Below are positions 1-11,090 of a stretch of 64,000 nt of DNA, piece after piece. Every line of letters begins with the position of its first letter. The stretch's first letter is position 1. Under the pieces are notes generated by a model, which made no database searches, was not told the origin of the DNA, and was given only the letters and a program-made list of their open reading frames with translations. The position numbers and the translations under genes are program-made. The stretch lies in contig MU271148.1 of NCBI GenBank assembly GCA_021432605.1, positions 937,362 to 1,001,361 of the forward strand, read 5' to 3'. Source of the DNA: Coniochaeta sp. PMI_546 (lineage: Eukaryota > Ascomycota > Sordariomycetes > Coniochaetales > Coniochaetaceae).

Positions 1-1680
1 GGAACCTCCTTGGTCAAAAAAAAAGGGGGTGTGTGGAGGGAGAACGAAAGGTCATTGGTGAACCAGTCGTCCCTTCTAAAGGTGTGATGACTTCTCTCGT
101 GATATGCACGTGGATGTGTACGACATCGACCCTCCTGCCAACATTGCATCTGATATCAACCCCAAAGGTGTGAAACTCCCATGTGCTTGCCTGGCACACA
201 GAAAGCCATGGTCTACTGCGAGTATTAATGACCATCCTGGCAATTGTGACGGACTTGGTCGTAAGTTGGCAAGAGCTGCATGGCAGGCAGTAACGAAGTT
301 TTCAGATAGGTGGGCTTGAGATGTTTCAAGCAGAAAGAAATGCAGTGGCGGCGCTTTGGAAAGAGAGACCCTCAACCATAGACCACAGAGGGCAGCATGA
401 TTCAGCTCGGGTGGTCATAAGGTTGTTTCCTTTAAAGGCTTTCCCTCGGTCTGGAGGCGTCGCTCATCGCTTTGAACCTTAGCAGACGAGTACCGCCGTC
501 AATCTCACCCGTTTTGAGGAGTGGGAGAATCACACGGGTATCATCCCAGCTTTGTTTGCCATGATAGACTCTAATGCCCGTTCGCTCGGCCGGTCGGAGG
601 AGGCATTCTGCGTTTGTAGCGGTAGCTACGCTCCGGGACAAACTTTTCATACGCGCGTCTACCGGACTCTACCCAGCTGTGGCTTCCACTGCCCTGCCTT
701 GGGAGTTTGTTTGACGAGCAACAATATTTGAAGAGGGCACTTTCACATTTTCGGAGATGTAGTTCACGCGGTCCTTCCCTCCCGACATCGTCGAATCGTG
801 AAACCAGTCCAGATCACTCTGTAAAGCGACTCTCCTGCCTTGGAATATCACAATATCTTACCTTCCTGGTCTCGACATGGTGTATCGGTGTCACCCCGGG
901 CTACCGCAAACATGTGCGAAACCAGCCCAGGTGAGCGAAGACTTGGGTACGCGGATGTAGCCGGACTGTGGACGACGATAGTTTCGTTTCTCGCCTCTTT
1001 TGGACTTCTAGGTTGGTCAGCTCAGTGACTGGACGGTTCGAGACCTTGCTGCGACACATTTCATGTCCAACGGGCGAGAATGCCCGCGTCAATAAGCTCT
1101 GCGAAACTATGCATGAGATAATCCACCGAGAGGCTGCTATTTCCGTGGTTGAAATGAGCGAAGAGGTCGCCACGATCCCCAACCATCACATCGAGACCTC
1201 GGACGAGCAGAGACTCGCGCGGTAAGTTAGGTGAGAAGCACCGGATGCCGGCGCTTGAACCAGATTCTGCAGAATAAGCGTGGTTCTGCTCGGCTCTCCT
1301 GAAATTAAGCCTGTTGCTGCCTTATGTAAACATGGTTTGGGTGTGAAAGTAGGAGGCAACTTGGCAACTTCCTTCGCACCGGCATGTCACTATACATGCA
1401 CAGGCAATGGATAACGGCAAGTCCTTTACTCGAGAGCGCCAAAAGGGCCCATACCTGGACCACTCCAGTGGTATATAAATGCTCAGGTTGACCTTGCGTA
1501 GTGAGTAGGCGATGAAGACCAAGACGCAACACGATAACAGCATCGTACTTAAGGAGTTGGCATCCCCCAAAGAAAAAGACCAAGAAAAAAAGAAAGGAGA
1601 GTCACTACTCAATCTTCGCATATAGAAGCAACTCCACAACCCGTAGAAGACCAGGCACATCCCGACAGCGACCTTCACCA
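1..1680. other. Left-edge spacer with one possible gene remnant
   Basis: No recognisable gene. Only 840-1410 on the + strand hints at coding: a frame ending near 930 can be joined over a GTGAGC...TAG intron (931-1011) to an open exon 1012-1221 rich in charged helical residues. A GTAAGT donor follows at 1222 and a CTGCAG acceptor near 1270. I cannot name a family or find a convincing start. A TATATAA-like stretch near 1472 lies about 210 bases before the next gene. Confidence 0.3.
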
Positions 1681-2659
1681 ATGTCTAATACCAGCATGGA
1701 CCTTCCAGAGCGTGACAGCGGTGGACCTTCCTGTACAGGAGGCGCCCGCCGCACCCAGGATGGTACTTCCTTCAACCACGACCCTGCTCCGTCAAACAAC
1801 CAGCCGACTTCACTCGGCCCAGGCCATCCTGTCAACACTCAGGGAGGCCGTACGCACCGTGATCTTTCCAACGACACATACCTTCTGGCTCGAACTGAAG
1901 CAGAGCAAAACAGGCAGGTAAATATATATTTGACAAAACATATCTCGTTTTTCAGGCCTTTCAGCAACCATGGGCCTGCCCCTGTACAGACTTCTGATCC
2001 ACCGCACGCTGTCAATGGTGATCGCGAAACAATGGCCAGCGAAGCCCACCGCGCACACAACAGCGCGAGCAGTAGTCGAAGCGGACCTCAGAACGGAGAG
2101 CAAGAACACCATGCCTGGGCCCCGGCAGACAAGAGGAGCGGGTACCCCCATTCTCGCGGCGCCTCCGGCATGCGCGATCCCCAGCCGCACGTCAATGGCC
2201 ACCTTGGTCATCCGCAGCCGCAAGGGACGAGGGCCGGTGACGATCCTCAACCCGAGCCAATGGAGTTCTGGGGACGGTTCAACCGACCTAACGCCGGCAA
2301 CAGCGAGCATATCACTGCCCAGGGCGGAGGCCAGGACCGATCCGCGCCTCTGAGCAACGGAAGCCATCATCCTCGACCGCAAGGGCACAGCGCACCACAA
2401 CGGTTCTTCGAACAGCGCAGCGATGCTGCGGCCGCAGAGCAAGCCGCATTAGCGCAGCGGGCAGCGGCTAGAGAGGCGATCGAGCAGGCGATTGCCGAGA
2501 TGGATAGGCTAGGAGTGTATAAGCCTGATCAGAGGGCATTGCTGGACCAAGGTGAGCATATGCATGATGCACGGGGCTACTTGTCCAGCAGGAACTGACG
2601 ACTATATTTCAGCCAGTTCGGGGATACAGCCCGGACAGAGGAGAGGACCGGAGACCGAT
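1681..2659 (+). CDS. Low-complexity protein of unknown function, about 305 aa
   Basis: I do not recognise this protein. The start at 1681 has a good fungal context (CACCATGTC). The sequence is poor in hydrophobic residues and rich in Gly, Pro, Gln, His, Ser and Asn, so it is probably disordered. It ends in an alanine/glutamine-rich helix (about residues 250-285) followed by a LGVYKPDQRALLDQ-like tail. An intron at 2552-2612 (GTGAGC...TTTCAG) fits and gives a 305-residue product ending at 2657-2659. Reading through instead ends at 2598. A 38-base GT...AG stretch (1918-1955) looks like an intron but is very short. Removing it would join a different upstream frame (ATG 1712) to the same C-terminal frame, so the N-terminus is uncertain. 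It could be a nuclear or RNA-associated disordered protein, but nothing proves it. Confidence 0.5.
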
Positions 2660-3662
2660 GAAGAGCAGAGGTGAGAAGTGTGGAAAGAATCGACAAAGCC
2701 TCAAGCCACGGAGGTCACGGCGCGGGATGTTAGGCCAGCCATGACCGAAACGGCAAGACTGGGACCAACCGGTCTATGCAGTATTCAAGCATGAGGATTG
2801 TTTCCATGCAATACTCATGAATGAGAATTGTGGACGATCGTGCGGGAATCACAGGATGAGAGGAACAAGTGATGGAGAAGAGCACACGACGAAAACAGCA
2901 CACGACGAGAAGAGTACACGACGAGAATAGTACACGACGAGAACAGGACACGACGAGAACAGTACACGATGCTGAAATGCTGGTGTGATGTGTTGCGGAT
3001 TTGAATAGGGATGTTAGCCTAGTTCTGTAGTCAGCTGTGTTCTGCTCATGAACAAGGTAATTTCCTTTGCCGTCACTCTTCTATGCTCACCACGCAGCGA
3101 ACGGAGGGTACCACTTCATCGATGTTATGACCAACTTGTCTTGCGTGGAGAAGTGCCATGTTCATGGCTCCAAGTGCTGTGGCAGTCTTGCCGAAAGATA
3201 TACACCACGTAGTCAACCTACAAGTATGCCTGCCGACCTACCTGGTAGCTTGGTATAGAACAGTAGCTCATCATGTCGATGCGTAAAGAATCTATTGTGT
3301 CTTGTGCAAACGGCACAAAAGCTCGCTTGTCTACATTGGGCTAGCGTACAGCTTTGTTGGCGGGTCTGTCACAAGCTCACAGTTTCGATGGGTTTTGATT
3401 GGGGAAATTGATTCAACTGATCCAAGGAGGAGGAAGCTTGGATGGATCAGGAGTCCGTTCCGTCATACGTATTCCTGTATTCTCGAACCTAATATTTGGC
3501 CTCTCCACGACAGTTATGGCAACTTTTAGGTCTACCTCGAAATAGGCCATCCGCTTCACGCACGCACGCACTCGCTCGCCGAAACATCCAATTTCTAAAC
3601 TTTGTTCCTTCCCTTTGGGCTTGTTTCAAACCGAACCGAGCTTGGAGCGCCCGCCGATCGCC
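2660..3662. other. Intergenic region before SEY1
   Basis: No gene seen. The region contains the 16-bp minisatellite at 2882-2970 and, at its right end, the SEY1 promoter and 5' leader, with pyrimidine-rich stretches around 3560-3650 typical of fungal core promoters. Confidence 0.6.
2882..2970. repeat. 16-bp minisatellite, about 5.5 copies
   Basis: Five full tandem units of the form GYACACGACGARAAYA begin at 2882, 2898, 2914, 2930 and 2946, and a partial unit begins at 2962. Units differ by one to three bases. The array lies between two genes and is not in an apparent coding frame. Confidence 0.92.
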
Positions 3663-6483
3663 ATGAACGGCCACTTCGCAGCTGTCGGCGAAGGGCCCAC
3701 GGCTCGGCACTACGAGCATGGCATCCAGGTCATTGACGAGGACAAGCAGTTCAAGTGAGTGTACTTAGCGAGTCTATTATATTGTACTCGTGCATCGGAA
3801 GGCGCCCTCAACACCGCTGTGTGTCGAATGCTAAAACCCCCCATTACAGCTCCAACCTCAATGCATACCTCCAGGAGACACATGTCGCAGAGGCCGGCTT
3901 CAACTACCATCTAATATCCGTCTTTGGCTCGCAGTCGACCGGCAAGTCCACCCTGCTCAACCACCTGTTCGGCACAGAGTTCAGCGTCATGTCCGAGTCG
4001 GAACGCCGGCAGACGACCAAGGGCATCTGGATGTCCAAGAACAAGAGAGAGGGTGGAGCCCCGGACACCAAGATGGCGGACAACATCCTGGTGATGGACG
4101 TCGAGGGTACCGACGGTCGCGAGCGCGGCGAAGACCAGGACTTTGAGCGCAAGAGCGCCCTCTTCGCACTGGCTACGAGCGAGGTCCTCATCGTCAACAT
4201 CTGGGAGCACCAGGTCGGGCTGTACCAGGGAGCCAACATGGGACTGCTCAAGACAGTGTTTGAAGTCAACCTGCAGCTCTTCCTGAAGGACAGGCAGTAA
4301 GCTTTGGGCCCCTCGAAACTGCGCCGAAGCGTGCGTCATTGCGATAATGCGTCATTTCTGACTTTGCCCCCTTTTTTTTGCAGGTCCACAACCAGATCGC
4401 TTCTGTTCTTTGTGATCCGCGACCACATCGGCACGACGCCGCTATCCAACCTACGAACCACGCTAGTCCAAGATCTGAGCAGAATCTGGTCATCGATATC
4501 CAAACCACCAGGCCTCGAAAACTCCAAGATCGAGGACTATTTTGACTTTGCATTCTCGGCACTGCCGCACAAGATCCTGCAGCCGGAAAAGTTTGTGGAC
4601 GAGGTCAACAAGTTGGGCACCCGCTTCACCGCGGGCCATCGGTCGACTACGGATCAGGAGTTTACCGGGGGCGTCTTCTTGCCGGAGTACCACCGGCGCA
4701 TTCCGGCAGACGGCCTGTCGGTGTATGCTGAGGGGGTCTGGGACCAGATCGTCAACAACAAGGACCTGGACTTGCCCACGCAGCAAGAGCTCCTGGCGCA
4801 GTTCCGCTGCGACGAGATCTCGCGAGAGGTATTGGTCAACTTCGACGAGGTCATCGCGCCGCTCGAGGAGAGGCAGGCGGAAGATACTCGGTCGGGGAAG
4901 ACGTCCGTCCTGCCCGATCTCGGAGCTACCGGTGCCGAGGCCCGCGACAAGTGCATCAAGGCTTTCGAGGTGCAGGCCAGTCGGTACCATAAGGGCGTCT
5001 ACGCGAGGAAACGCGCCGAACTGGAGGGCAAGATCGACACGCGGCTGAAGGCTCTGTACCAGGCGCAGTTAACGGCCGCTCACAAGGCTGGCGTGGCCGC
5101 GTTCAGCGAAGCCGTGACAAATGCCGTGAAGGCTGGCCAGAAATCGGGCGGTTCCTACGAGTTCGCGGAGATCGTGGACAAGCAGAAGAAGAAGACGCTC
5201 GAGATCTTCAAGAAGGAGGCGCAGAGCCTCGCTATCAAGGACGTGCCATGGTCCAACTTCAAGGGGCAGTACCTCCTCTTCGAGAAGGAGCTGGACGAGG
5301 TCAGCTCGCGGCTGAGGAAGGAGGAGATGCGCCGCCTGGCCACGCGCGTCGAGCGCTGGGTCAAGTCGCGGCTCGGCGACGCCATCGGGCTGGAATTCAA
5401 CAAGCTCGGCTCCGGTAGGAACGGGACGGGCGCGCCGGAGACGGGCGAGCAGCCGAGCGAGAAGGACCTCTGGGACCGCATCTGGAACGTCTTTGTCGGT
5501 ATCGTTAAGGAGGCCGAGGACCGATTCGCCGAGAGGGCCAAGAGCTTCGAGGCCAGCGAGGGCGAGGTCGAGGTCGGGCTCTGGCGGCTGCGGCGCAAGA
5601 GCTGGGTGGCGCTGCGGGAGCGCATCGAGGAGGAGGTCATGGAGGGCAATATCCTGCTCAAGCTGCGCGAGAACTTTGAGGACAAGTTTCGGTACGACGA
5701 GGCTGGCGTGCCGAGGATCTGGCGGCCGTCTGACGACATCGAGGGGATCTATACCCGGGCGAGGGAGTCGACGCTCGCGTTGATACCGCTGCTGTCGCGG
5801 TTCAGGCTGTCCGAGACGTATGCGCCGCCTGATCTGCCCAGGTGGATCGGCGCGCAGCCAGCTGGGGCCGAGCCGGAGGACGAGGACGACCTGACGCCGA
5901 TAGGTGGTGTGGACGAGGAGGAGGGCAAAAGCCTGGAGGAGGAGATGACTGTGCTGAGCGAGGGGAAGCGGCAGGATCTCGTCGTGCGGTTCAAGAAGAC
6001 TGCTGACGGGGTTTACGTTGAGGCGAAGAGGAGCGCGATCGGGGGCATCACGCAGGTGCCGCTGTACTTCTACGCCATTCTCTTGCTGCTTGGGTGGAAC
6101 GAGATTGTCATGGGTATGTTTATTCCTCTTTGCGCCCAGGAACTCTCAGGTTGGTTTGCTAACTTACGACAGTGCTGCGGAATCCGTTCTTGTTCCTGCT
6201 GCTCCTCATATTCTCTGGCGGCACTTATGTGGCCTACACACTCAACCTGCTCGGCCCGATGATGCAGATGGCCAACGCGGCGACGCACCAGGGCGTCGAG
6301 ATCGGAAAGGCCAAGCTGCGGGACTTCTTGGAGAACAACGAGATGGCCCGGCAGGCGCTGGCCGTGCCGGCGCGGGAACGGGCTGGCGACTCGATCAGCA
6401 TGGACAACTTGGATAGAAGCGGCAGGCGGAGGAACGGAGGGGCGGAGCGTGAGGATGACGATGATGACGACTTGAAGATTTGA
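3663..6483 (+). CDS. SEY1: Sey1, ER-membrane fusion GTPase (RHD3/atlastin-like)
   Basis: Four exons: 3663-3754, 3850-4296, 4384-6113, 6173-6483, giving 859 aa, the usual length for this family. Sey1 is a dynamin-like GTPase that drives homotypic fusion of ER tubules. The GTPase domain shows the P-loop GSQSTGKS (about residues 56-63), the switch DVEGTDG (about 113) and the RD guanine-binding motif in FFVIRDH (about 191). A long helical stalk follows. Two hydrophobic segments around residues 735-754 and 757-785, separated by the last intron, form the membrane hairpin. A charged, acidic cytosolic tail ends the protein. The start is set by ATG 3663 and the in-frame joins at all three introns. It is convergent with the RNase H2 gene, 235 bp away. 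Confidence 0.96.
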
Positions 6484-6718
6484 TGTAACGAACCTACCGT
6501 CACCGAGGTTTGTAAGGAAGGTATTTTCTGTTGTGTCCTGCATAAGGAGGTATCATGTGTCTATAATCGATAACGAGCCAAGTTCTACACTCACCTCTGA
6601 GTATCTGTGCAACTATGAGCAGGGCTTAGAATCCTGAGTATATAACAATACAATAATGTGTGAAGACTACTTCAACATTTCCTACGCCAAACGCCTGGCC
6701 ATGTCCCGAGAAAGAGCA

Positions 6719-7768
6719 TCAAAACGCCTCAACCCCAGCCGGTGTGCCAAACCACGTCCCTAGCTCATCAACCGCCTCGTCGCCACTCCTACCAGCAACG
6801 AAGAAATCCGTCACCCTCGCATTATCCCCGTCGTCGTCAGCAGGCCACTCTACCTTGACCGTGCCGGGCGTACTCTTGGTCGGCTCGAGCATATCCTTGG
6901 CCGTACCCCAGCTGAACCTGCACTCGGGGCCCCAGCCGAAGACGGGGTGCATGTTACTCCTCATCCAGCTCACGCAGCGGCCGTCAGAGGGATACCCCGA
7001 TCCCCAAGCCATGGCCTCTTCCTCCTCTTCCTCCACTTTTTCCACGTCTGTACCATCGCGTGCCGTGTCCACGCCAGCACGGTCACGATATAGAACCTCC
7101 AGCGCCGCATCTCTCGTCACCTTGGCGCACACACTCGCCGCGCTGACGCAGGGGTACAGACTGTCCGCCTTCTTGGCGACGGTTATCTTGGCCATGGGGA
7201 ATATCTTCTCCAGCTTCGCCTGATACGTGGCGGGCGGACCGACGGTGTCGACGTATATCTCCGCCACGTTCACGCCCCTATCCATGACACCCCTTATCAG
7301 CTCGACCGTCGCATCCATGGCCTGGGCATTGAGGTTGTATGAGCTGGGCGAGAACATGTGGGCGCCGATGTCCCTCGCCGAGAGGGACGAGATGGCCCAG
7401 CCGGAGTTGAGGAAGAGCTCGGAGGAGGGCGTGCAGAGGGTCTGCATCAGGCTTGAGCGGAAGGTAGGGGTCAGGACTTTGCTGTCGTCGAAGCGGTGCG
7501 CGGGGGAGCGGAGGAGGCTGTCGGAGAGTGGGAGGGGGAGGAAGAAGACGCCGTAGACCATGGGCCCCAGCACGGGACCGCGGCCGGCTTCGTCCACGCC
7601 TAGGCAAACGGGTGCGGACTGCACGGCGGGTTGGATGGGGGAGAAGTAGGTGTAGCTGTTGCCGGAGAGCAGGGCGGGGGAGTTGATGCTTGGTGGGATG
7701 AAGATGGAGGAGGGGGAGGGAGGGGTCTCGAGGGCGATCTGGGAGTCGGAGGGTTGGGAGTCGTCCAT
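6719..7768 (-). CDS. rnh201: Ribonuclease H2 catalytic subunit A
   Basis: Single-exon gene, 349 aa, start ATG at 7768. This is the catalytic subunit of RNase H2, which removes ribonucleotides embedded in DNA and the RNA of RNA:DNA hybrids in the nucleus. The type 2 RNase H motif GVDEAGRGPVLGP (Asp about residue 59, Glu 60) is intact. The further acidic residues of the family are present in FDDSKVLT and YVDTVGPP, and the conserved KADSLYPCVSAASVCAK block follows. The first 50 residues are a Ser/Pro-rich extension common in fungal orthologues. The gene is transcribed divergently from CENP-C across about 576 bp. Confidence 0.94.
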   Translation of the reverse strand: MDDSQPSDSQIALETPPSPSSIFIPPSINSPALLSGNSYTYFSPIQPAVQSAPVCLGVDEAGRGPVLGPMVYGVFFLPLPLSDSLLRSPAHRFDDSKVLTPTFRSSLMQTLCTPSSELFLNSGWAISSLSARDIGAHMFSPSSYNLNAQAMDATVELIRGVMDRGVNVAEIYVDTVGPPATYQAKLEKIFPMAKITVAKKADSLYPCVSAASVCAKVTRDAALEVLYRDRAGVDTARDGTDVEKVEEEEEEAMAWGSGYPSDGRCVSWMRSNMHPVFGWGPECRFSWGTAKDMLEPTKSTPGTVKVEWPADDDGDNARVTDFFVAGRSGDEAVDELGTWFGTPAGVEAF

Positions 7769-8344
7769 GGTGAGGATGTGGAGGATGTATTAAGTTTGTG
7801 AGTAAGTTGGGAAATGATTTGTTGTTTTGCGACTTGCTGAAGGCGGTATGAAGTTGAAGTCAAAGTTGAAACTGAAATTGGAGCTATCTCGACATAGCTT
7901 ATTGTGGAAGGTACGTATCTGAGGTAGAAGAGGTTGCCCAAGTACCTATTTTGTAGAAGAGCCAGACAGACCGAGAGGGAGACGCGACGGGACGCGTCTA
8001 GAAAATTGCAGCCAATGAAAGCCAAGGATTTAAAGTTGTCAGCCCCACTTTCTACCATTTCCAAGCGCTCCACAAAATGCCAGGGTCTCCGATGCTCGAC
8101 CCACTTCCGGGACCCACTGTCCGCTCTTCTTCAGTAAACAAAGCAAAGACAACGACAGCAAGCAAGAGACGACCATCGCGTTGACTGCCACTCGTCTAGC
8201 CAGTTGCCTGATCCAACACATCCCGAGCTTGAGTCTTACTACGCTGTATTTCTGGCTTTTTTCTTCTTCGCCACTATTACCGCCACAACAAATCAATCGC
8301 ATCTCTGAACACCACCGACGACAAACATCGCGACCTCCGACGCA
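7769..8344. promoter_or_regulatory. Divergent promoter region, rnh201 / CENP-C
   Basis: A 576-bp spacer lies between two start codons pointing away from each other, so it must hold both promoters. I see no clear TATA box. Pyrimidine-rich tracts occur near the CENP-C start (8255-8330). Confidence 0.6.
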
Positions 8345-10627
8345 ATGGCTCCACGCACTGGAGCGCGGCGCAACCAGCCGCAGCCCGAGGAAATCTACGA
8401 GCTGGGCAAGCAGGGCCGGTAAGACAGACCGTGTACACCCTCTGGCGTCTCGGAAGCTTACATTGATGCAGCAAGACCGGCATCACCATCCGCGACACCG
8501 GCGCCCGAGACGAACATGGCATGCAGCCGCTCGAGGACATCTTCTCGTCCCCGGAGAAGACGGCGACCATGAACATCAACATGCATGCCGCTCGCACACC
8601 GAGTATCAATGGCGCGCAATACAGCGAGGAAGATGACGACAGCGATGACCTTCCTATGGAAATCGAGAACAGTATGTCTGCTAGTTGCGCTCTACTCCTG
8701 CGCCATCTCATATCTAACACATTTTCCGTACAGCAACCGCCCCAGATCCGGCCCGCCTAATGAATGGGATTAAGATGCCCCTGCCGCGCGCTAGATCACC
8801 TGCCAAGACATTTCTGCAGTCTCCGGCACACAAGAACCCACATCTAGGACCCAGCTCGTCGCCCGTCCGAGGCTCCATTGTCGAGCAGCGCGCACGCCTA
8901 GAATCCGATCGCGGCCACTCTCCTAAGCGGAAGCTCGATTTCGGCATGAGCGGTGCCTCGTCGCGACCGGTCTTGAAGCCAACTAGGATATCACCGAGGA
9001 CGGCTCGCAAGGGGCGGGATACGTCGCGCGACGCCGAAGATGACGACGAGGAGGCTATATTACAGGGTCAGGACGATACGAATGGGCACGAAGATTCAAT
9101 GGCTATGATTGATGTGCAAGGCGATGATGATATGCCTTTACTTGGCGTCGACGATGATGTCGAGCTCGGGGAAGACTCGCGAAATGAGGATGTGCATCAG
9201 ACCAACGGCCATGCTTCGCGACGGGCGACTCGTAGATCTGGACGCCTGTCTGAGAGCCTCTTGGCCGACGATACCGGAGACGTCCCTGAAGCAGAACCGG
9301 AATCAGAGGCAGAGGAGGCAGAGAAGGAGGAAAAGCCATCGCCAGCGCCGTCACCTGTGCAAAGCAAAAAGCGCGGCCGGCCCGCAGGGAAAGCCGCAGC
9401 AGTTCAACAAAACGAAGAAGAAGAGGAAGAGGAAGCGCCGCGACGGGCGACCAAAAAACGCCGCTCGAATAACCCCGTGGAACCAGAACCGTCAGAACCC
9501 GAGCCCAACAAGGCTGCGGGGCGTCCTCGAGGACGCCCACCTGGTGTCACGAAGCAAACCACCGACACCAGATCCGAATCGAATCAGGCATCAGCATCAA
9601 CAGCGCAAAAACCAAAAGGCAAGCGCGGCCGTCCCGCCAAAACAGCCCGCCGCTCCGAGTCTCCCGCAGCAGCGGGAGCAGACGCCTCTCTAGCAATCAT
9701 ACCACGCGGGCCCCCGCTTCCGAAGAGCAGAGGCCTCTTCATCACCCGCCGTCGCGTCGAAGTGCCCGGCAGCACCGACGGCATCCTCCGCACCCGCTCG
9801 GGGCGCAACTCCTTCCGGCCCCTCGCCTTCTGGCGCAACGAGCACGTCGACTACGACCAGGACGCCGCGACCGAGGACGTCTCCGCCCGTGGCAAGAAGG
9901 TAGGCAAAGTCCTCCTCCCGACCGTCAAGGAGATCGTCCGCGTGGAGCAAGAAGAAGCACCGCCCAAAAAGAAGCCAGGCTACAAGTCCAAATCCTCCAC
10001 CTCCTCAAAATCCAGCAAACGCAGATCCTCCGAGCCAAACCCCTTCTTCGACCCGGAACCCGCAGACGCCTGGGAGGAGGAGCCCGGCACCGTGACGGGC
10101 GACGCCGTCGTCTGGCAGCCGGAATACGACTGGTATCCGCCCGCGCCGGAGGACGAGGTCGAGATGGAGGCCGAGCAGCTCGCCGTGTCGGGCCAGGCGA
10201 TCCAGACGCGCGAGATCCGCAACGCCACCTTCAGGTTCGCAAAGACGCTCAGCATGCCCTTCTTCGGCGCCGGGGTGGTGGACCTGCCTCCCGGGGCGGA
10301 GAAGAGGCCCAAGAACTCGCGCAAGATGTACATGGCTTTCTTCGTCTTCTCGGGCCGGGTGCTGGTCACGGTCAACGAGACGAGCTTTCGGATTAGTAGG
10401 GGCGGGATGTGGTTCGTGCCGAGGGGTGAGTTTTAACTTGTTTTCCCTTGTTTGTCGAATTGATTGGAATAGCAGAAGTCGGACTGACTGAATGAATTAA
10501 AGGGAATACATATAGTATCGAAAACGACTACGACGAGCCGGCGAGGGTGTTCTTCTCCCAGGGCTGCGAGCCGCTGCAGCGGCCGCCTGATGCTGGCGAG
10601 GAATCCGTTCTTCCTGAGGGAGCTTAG
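8345..10627 (+). CDS. CENP-C/Mif2 inner kinetochore protein
   Basis: Four exons: 8345-8418, 8472-8671, 8734-10425, 10503-10627, giving 696 aa. CENP-C links the CENP-A nucleosome to the outer kinetochore. The N-terminal block RKTGITIRDTG, formed across the first intron, is the conserved Mif2 N-terminal motif. Long acidic and basic low-complexity regions follow, with three AT-hook-like RGRP cores (about residues 305, 358 and 389). The CENP-C signature (R-x-R-S-G-R ... P-L-A-F-W-R, about residues 443-460) binds the CENP-A nucleosome. The last 130 residues form the Mif2 cupin dimerisation fold, including GNTYSIEN and ARVFFSQG, the latter completed by exon 4. Convergent with YME2. Confidence 0.92.
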
Positions 10628-11090
10628 GGGGCTTTCACCGCTGGAGAGGCCAATTCTGAAGCTGGTTGAGGAAGTGCGTTGTGTGGCCATGGTCGTCAAG
10701 GCGTTATCTGGCGTTTGTGACGAGGGATACCTTAATCTGGGGTAGATGGCATGTTTGGTTGCATGCTTACGTCCTTGCGGGGAGCAATGCCGATTTGGTT
10801 CTTTTTTTATCTGTATTGATGTTACGAAAAGGACTCCGTGGTGCGGCGGTTCTGCACCGCTTGCCGCTTAACGTTCCGCTGCGAGGTGTATATGACCTGA
10901 ACCTTAAAAATAGGGATTTAAGACGTTACGACCACGCGAGCGTCGATACAGTGGTTACCTGCATTGATGATTAGACATATTGAGAAGGGTATATGATAAT
11001 CCAAACCCTTGCGTACTCGACTTGCACTCCGACACGGCCTCTGTCCCAAGATCAATTATATATACACCACGTACTCCAGTCACTGATCAC
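10628..11090. other. Spacer between convergent genes
   Basis: 463 bp between the stop codons of CENP-C and YME2. Only short chance ORFs are present. It presumably holds both 3' UTRs. Confidence 0.6.

Noticed and set aside
1810-2442. 210-codon ORF antisense to the low-complexity gene
   Set aside because: It lies wholly within the s+ frame's coding region and has no recognisable domain. The sense frame has the better start context.
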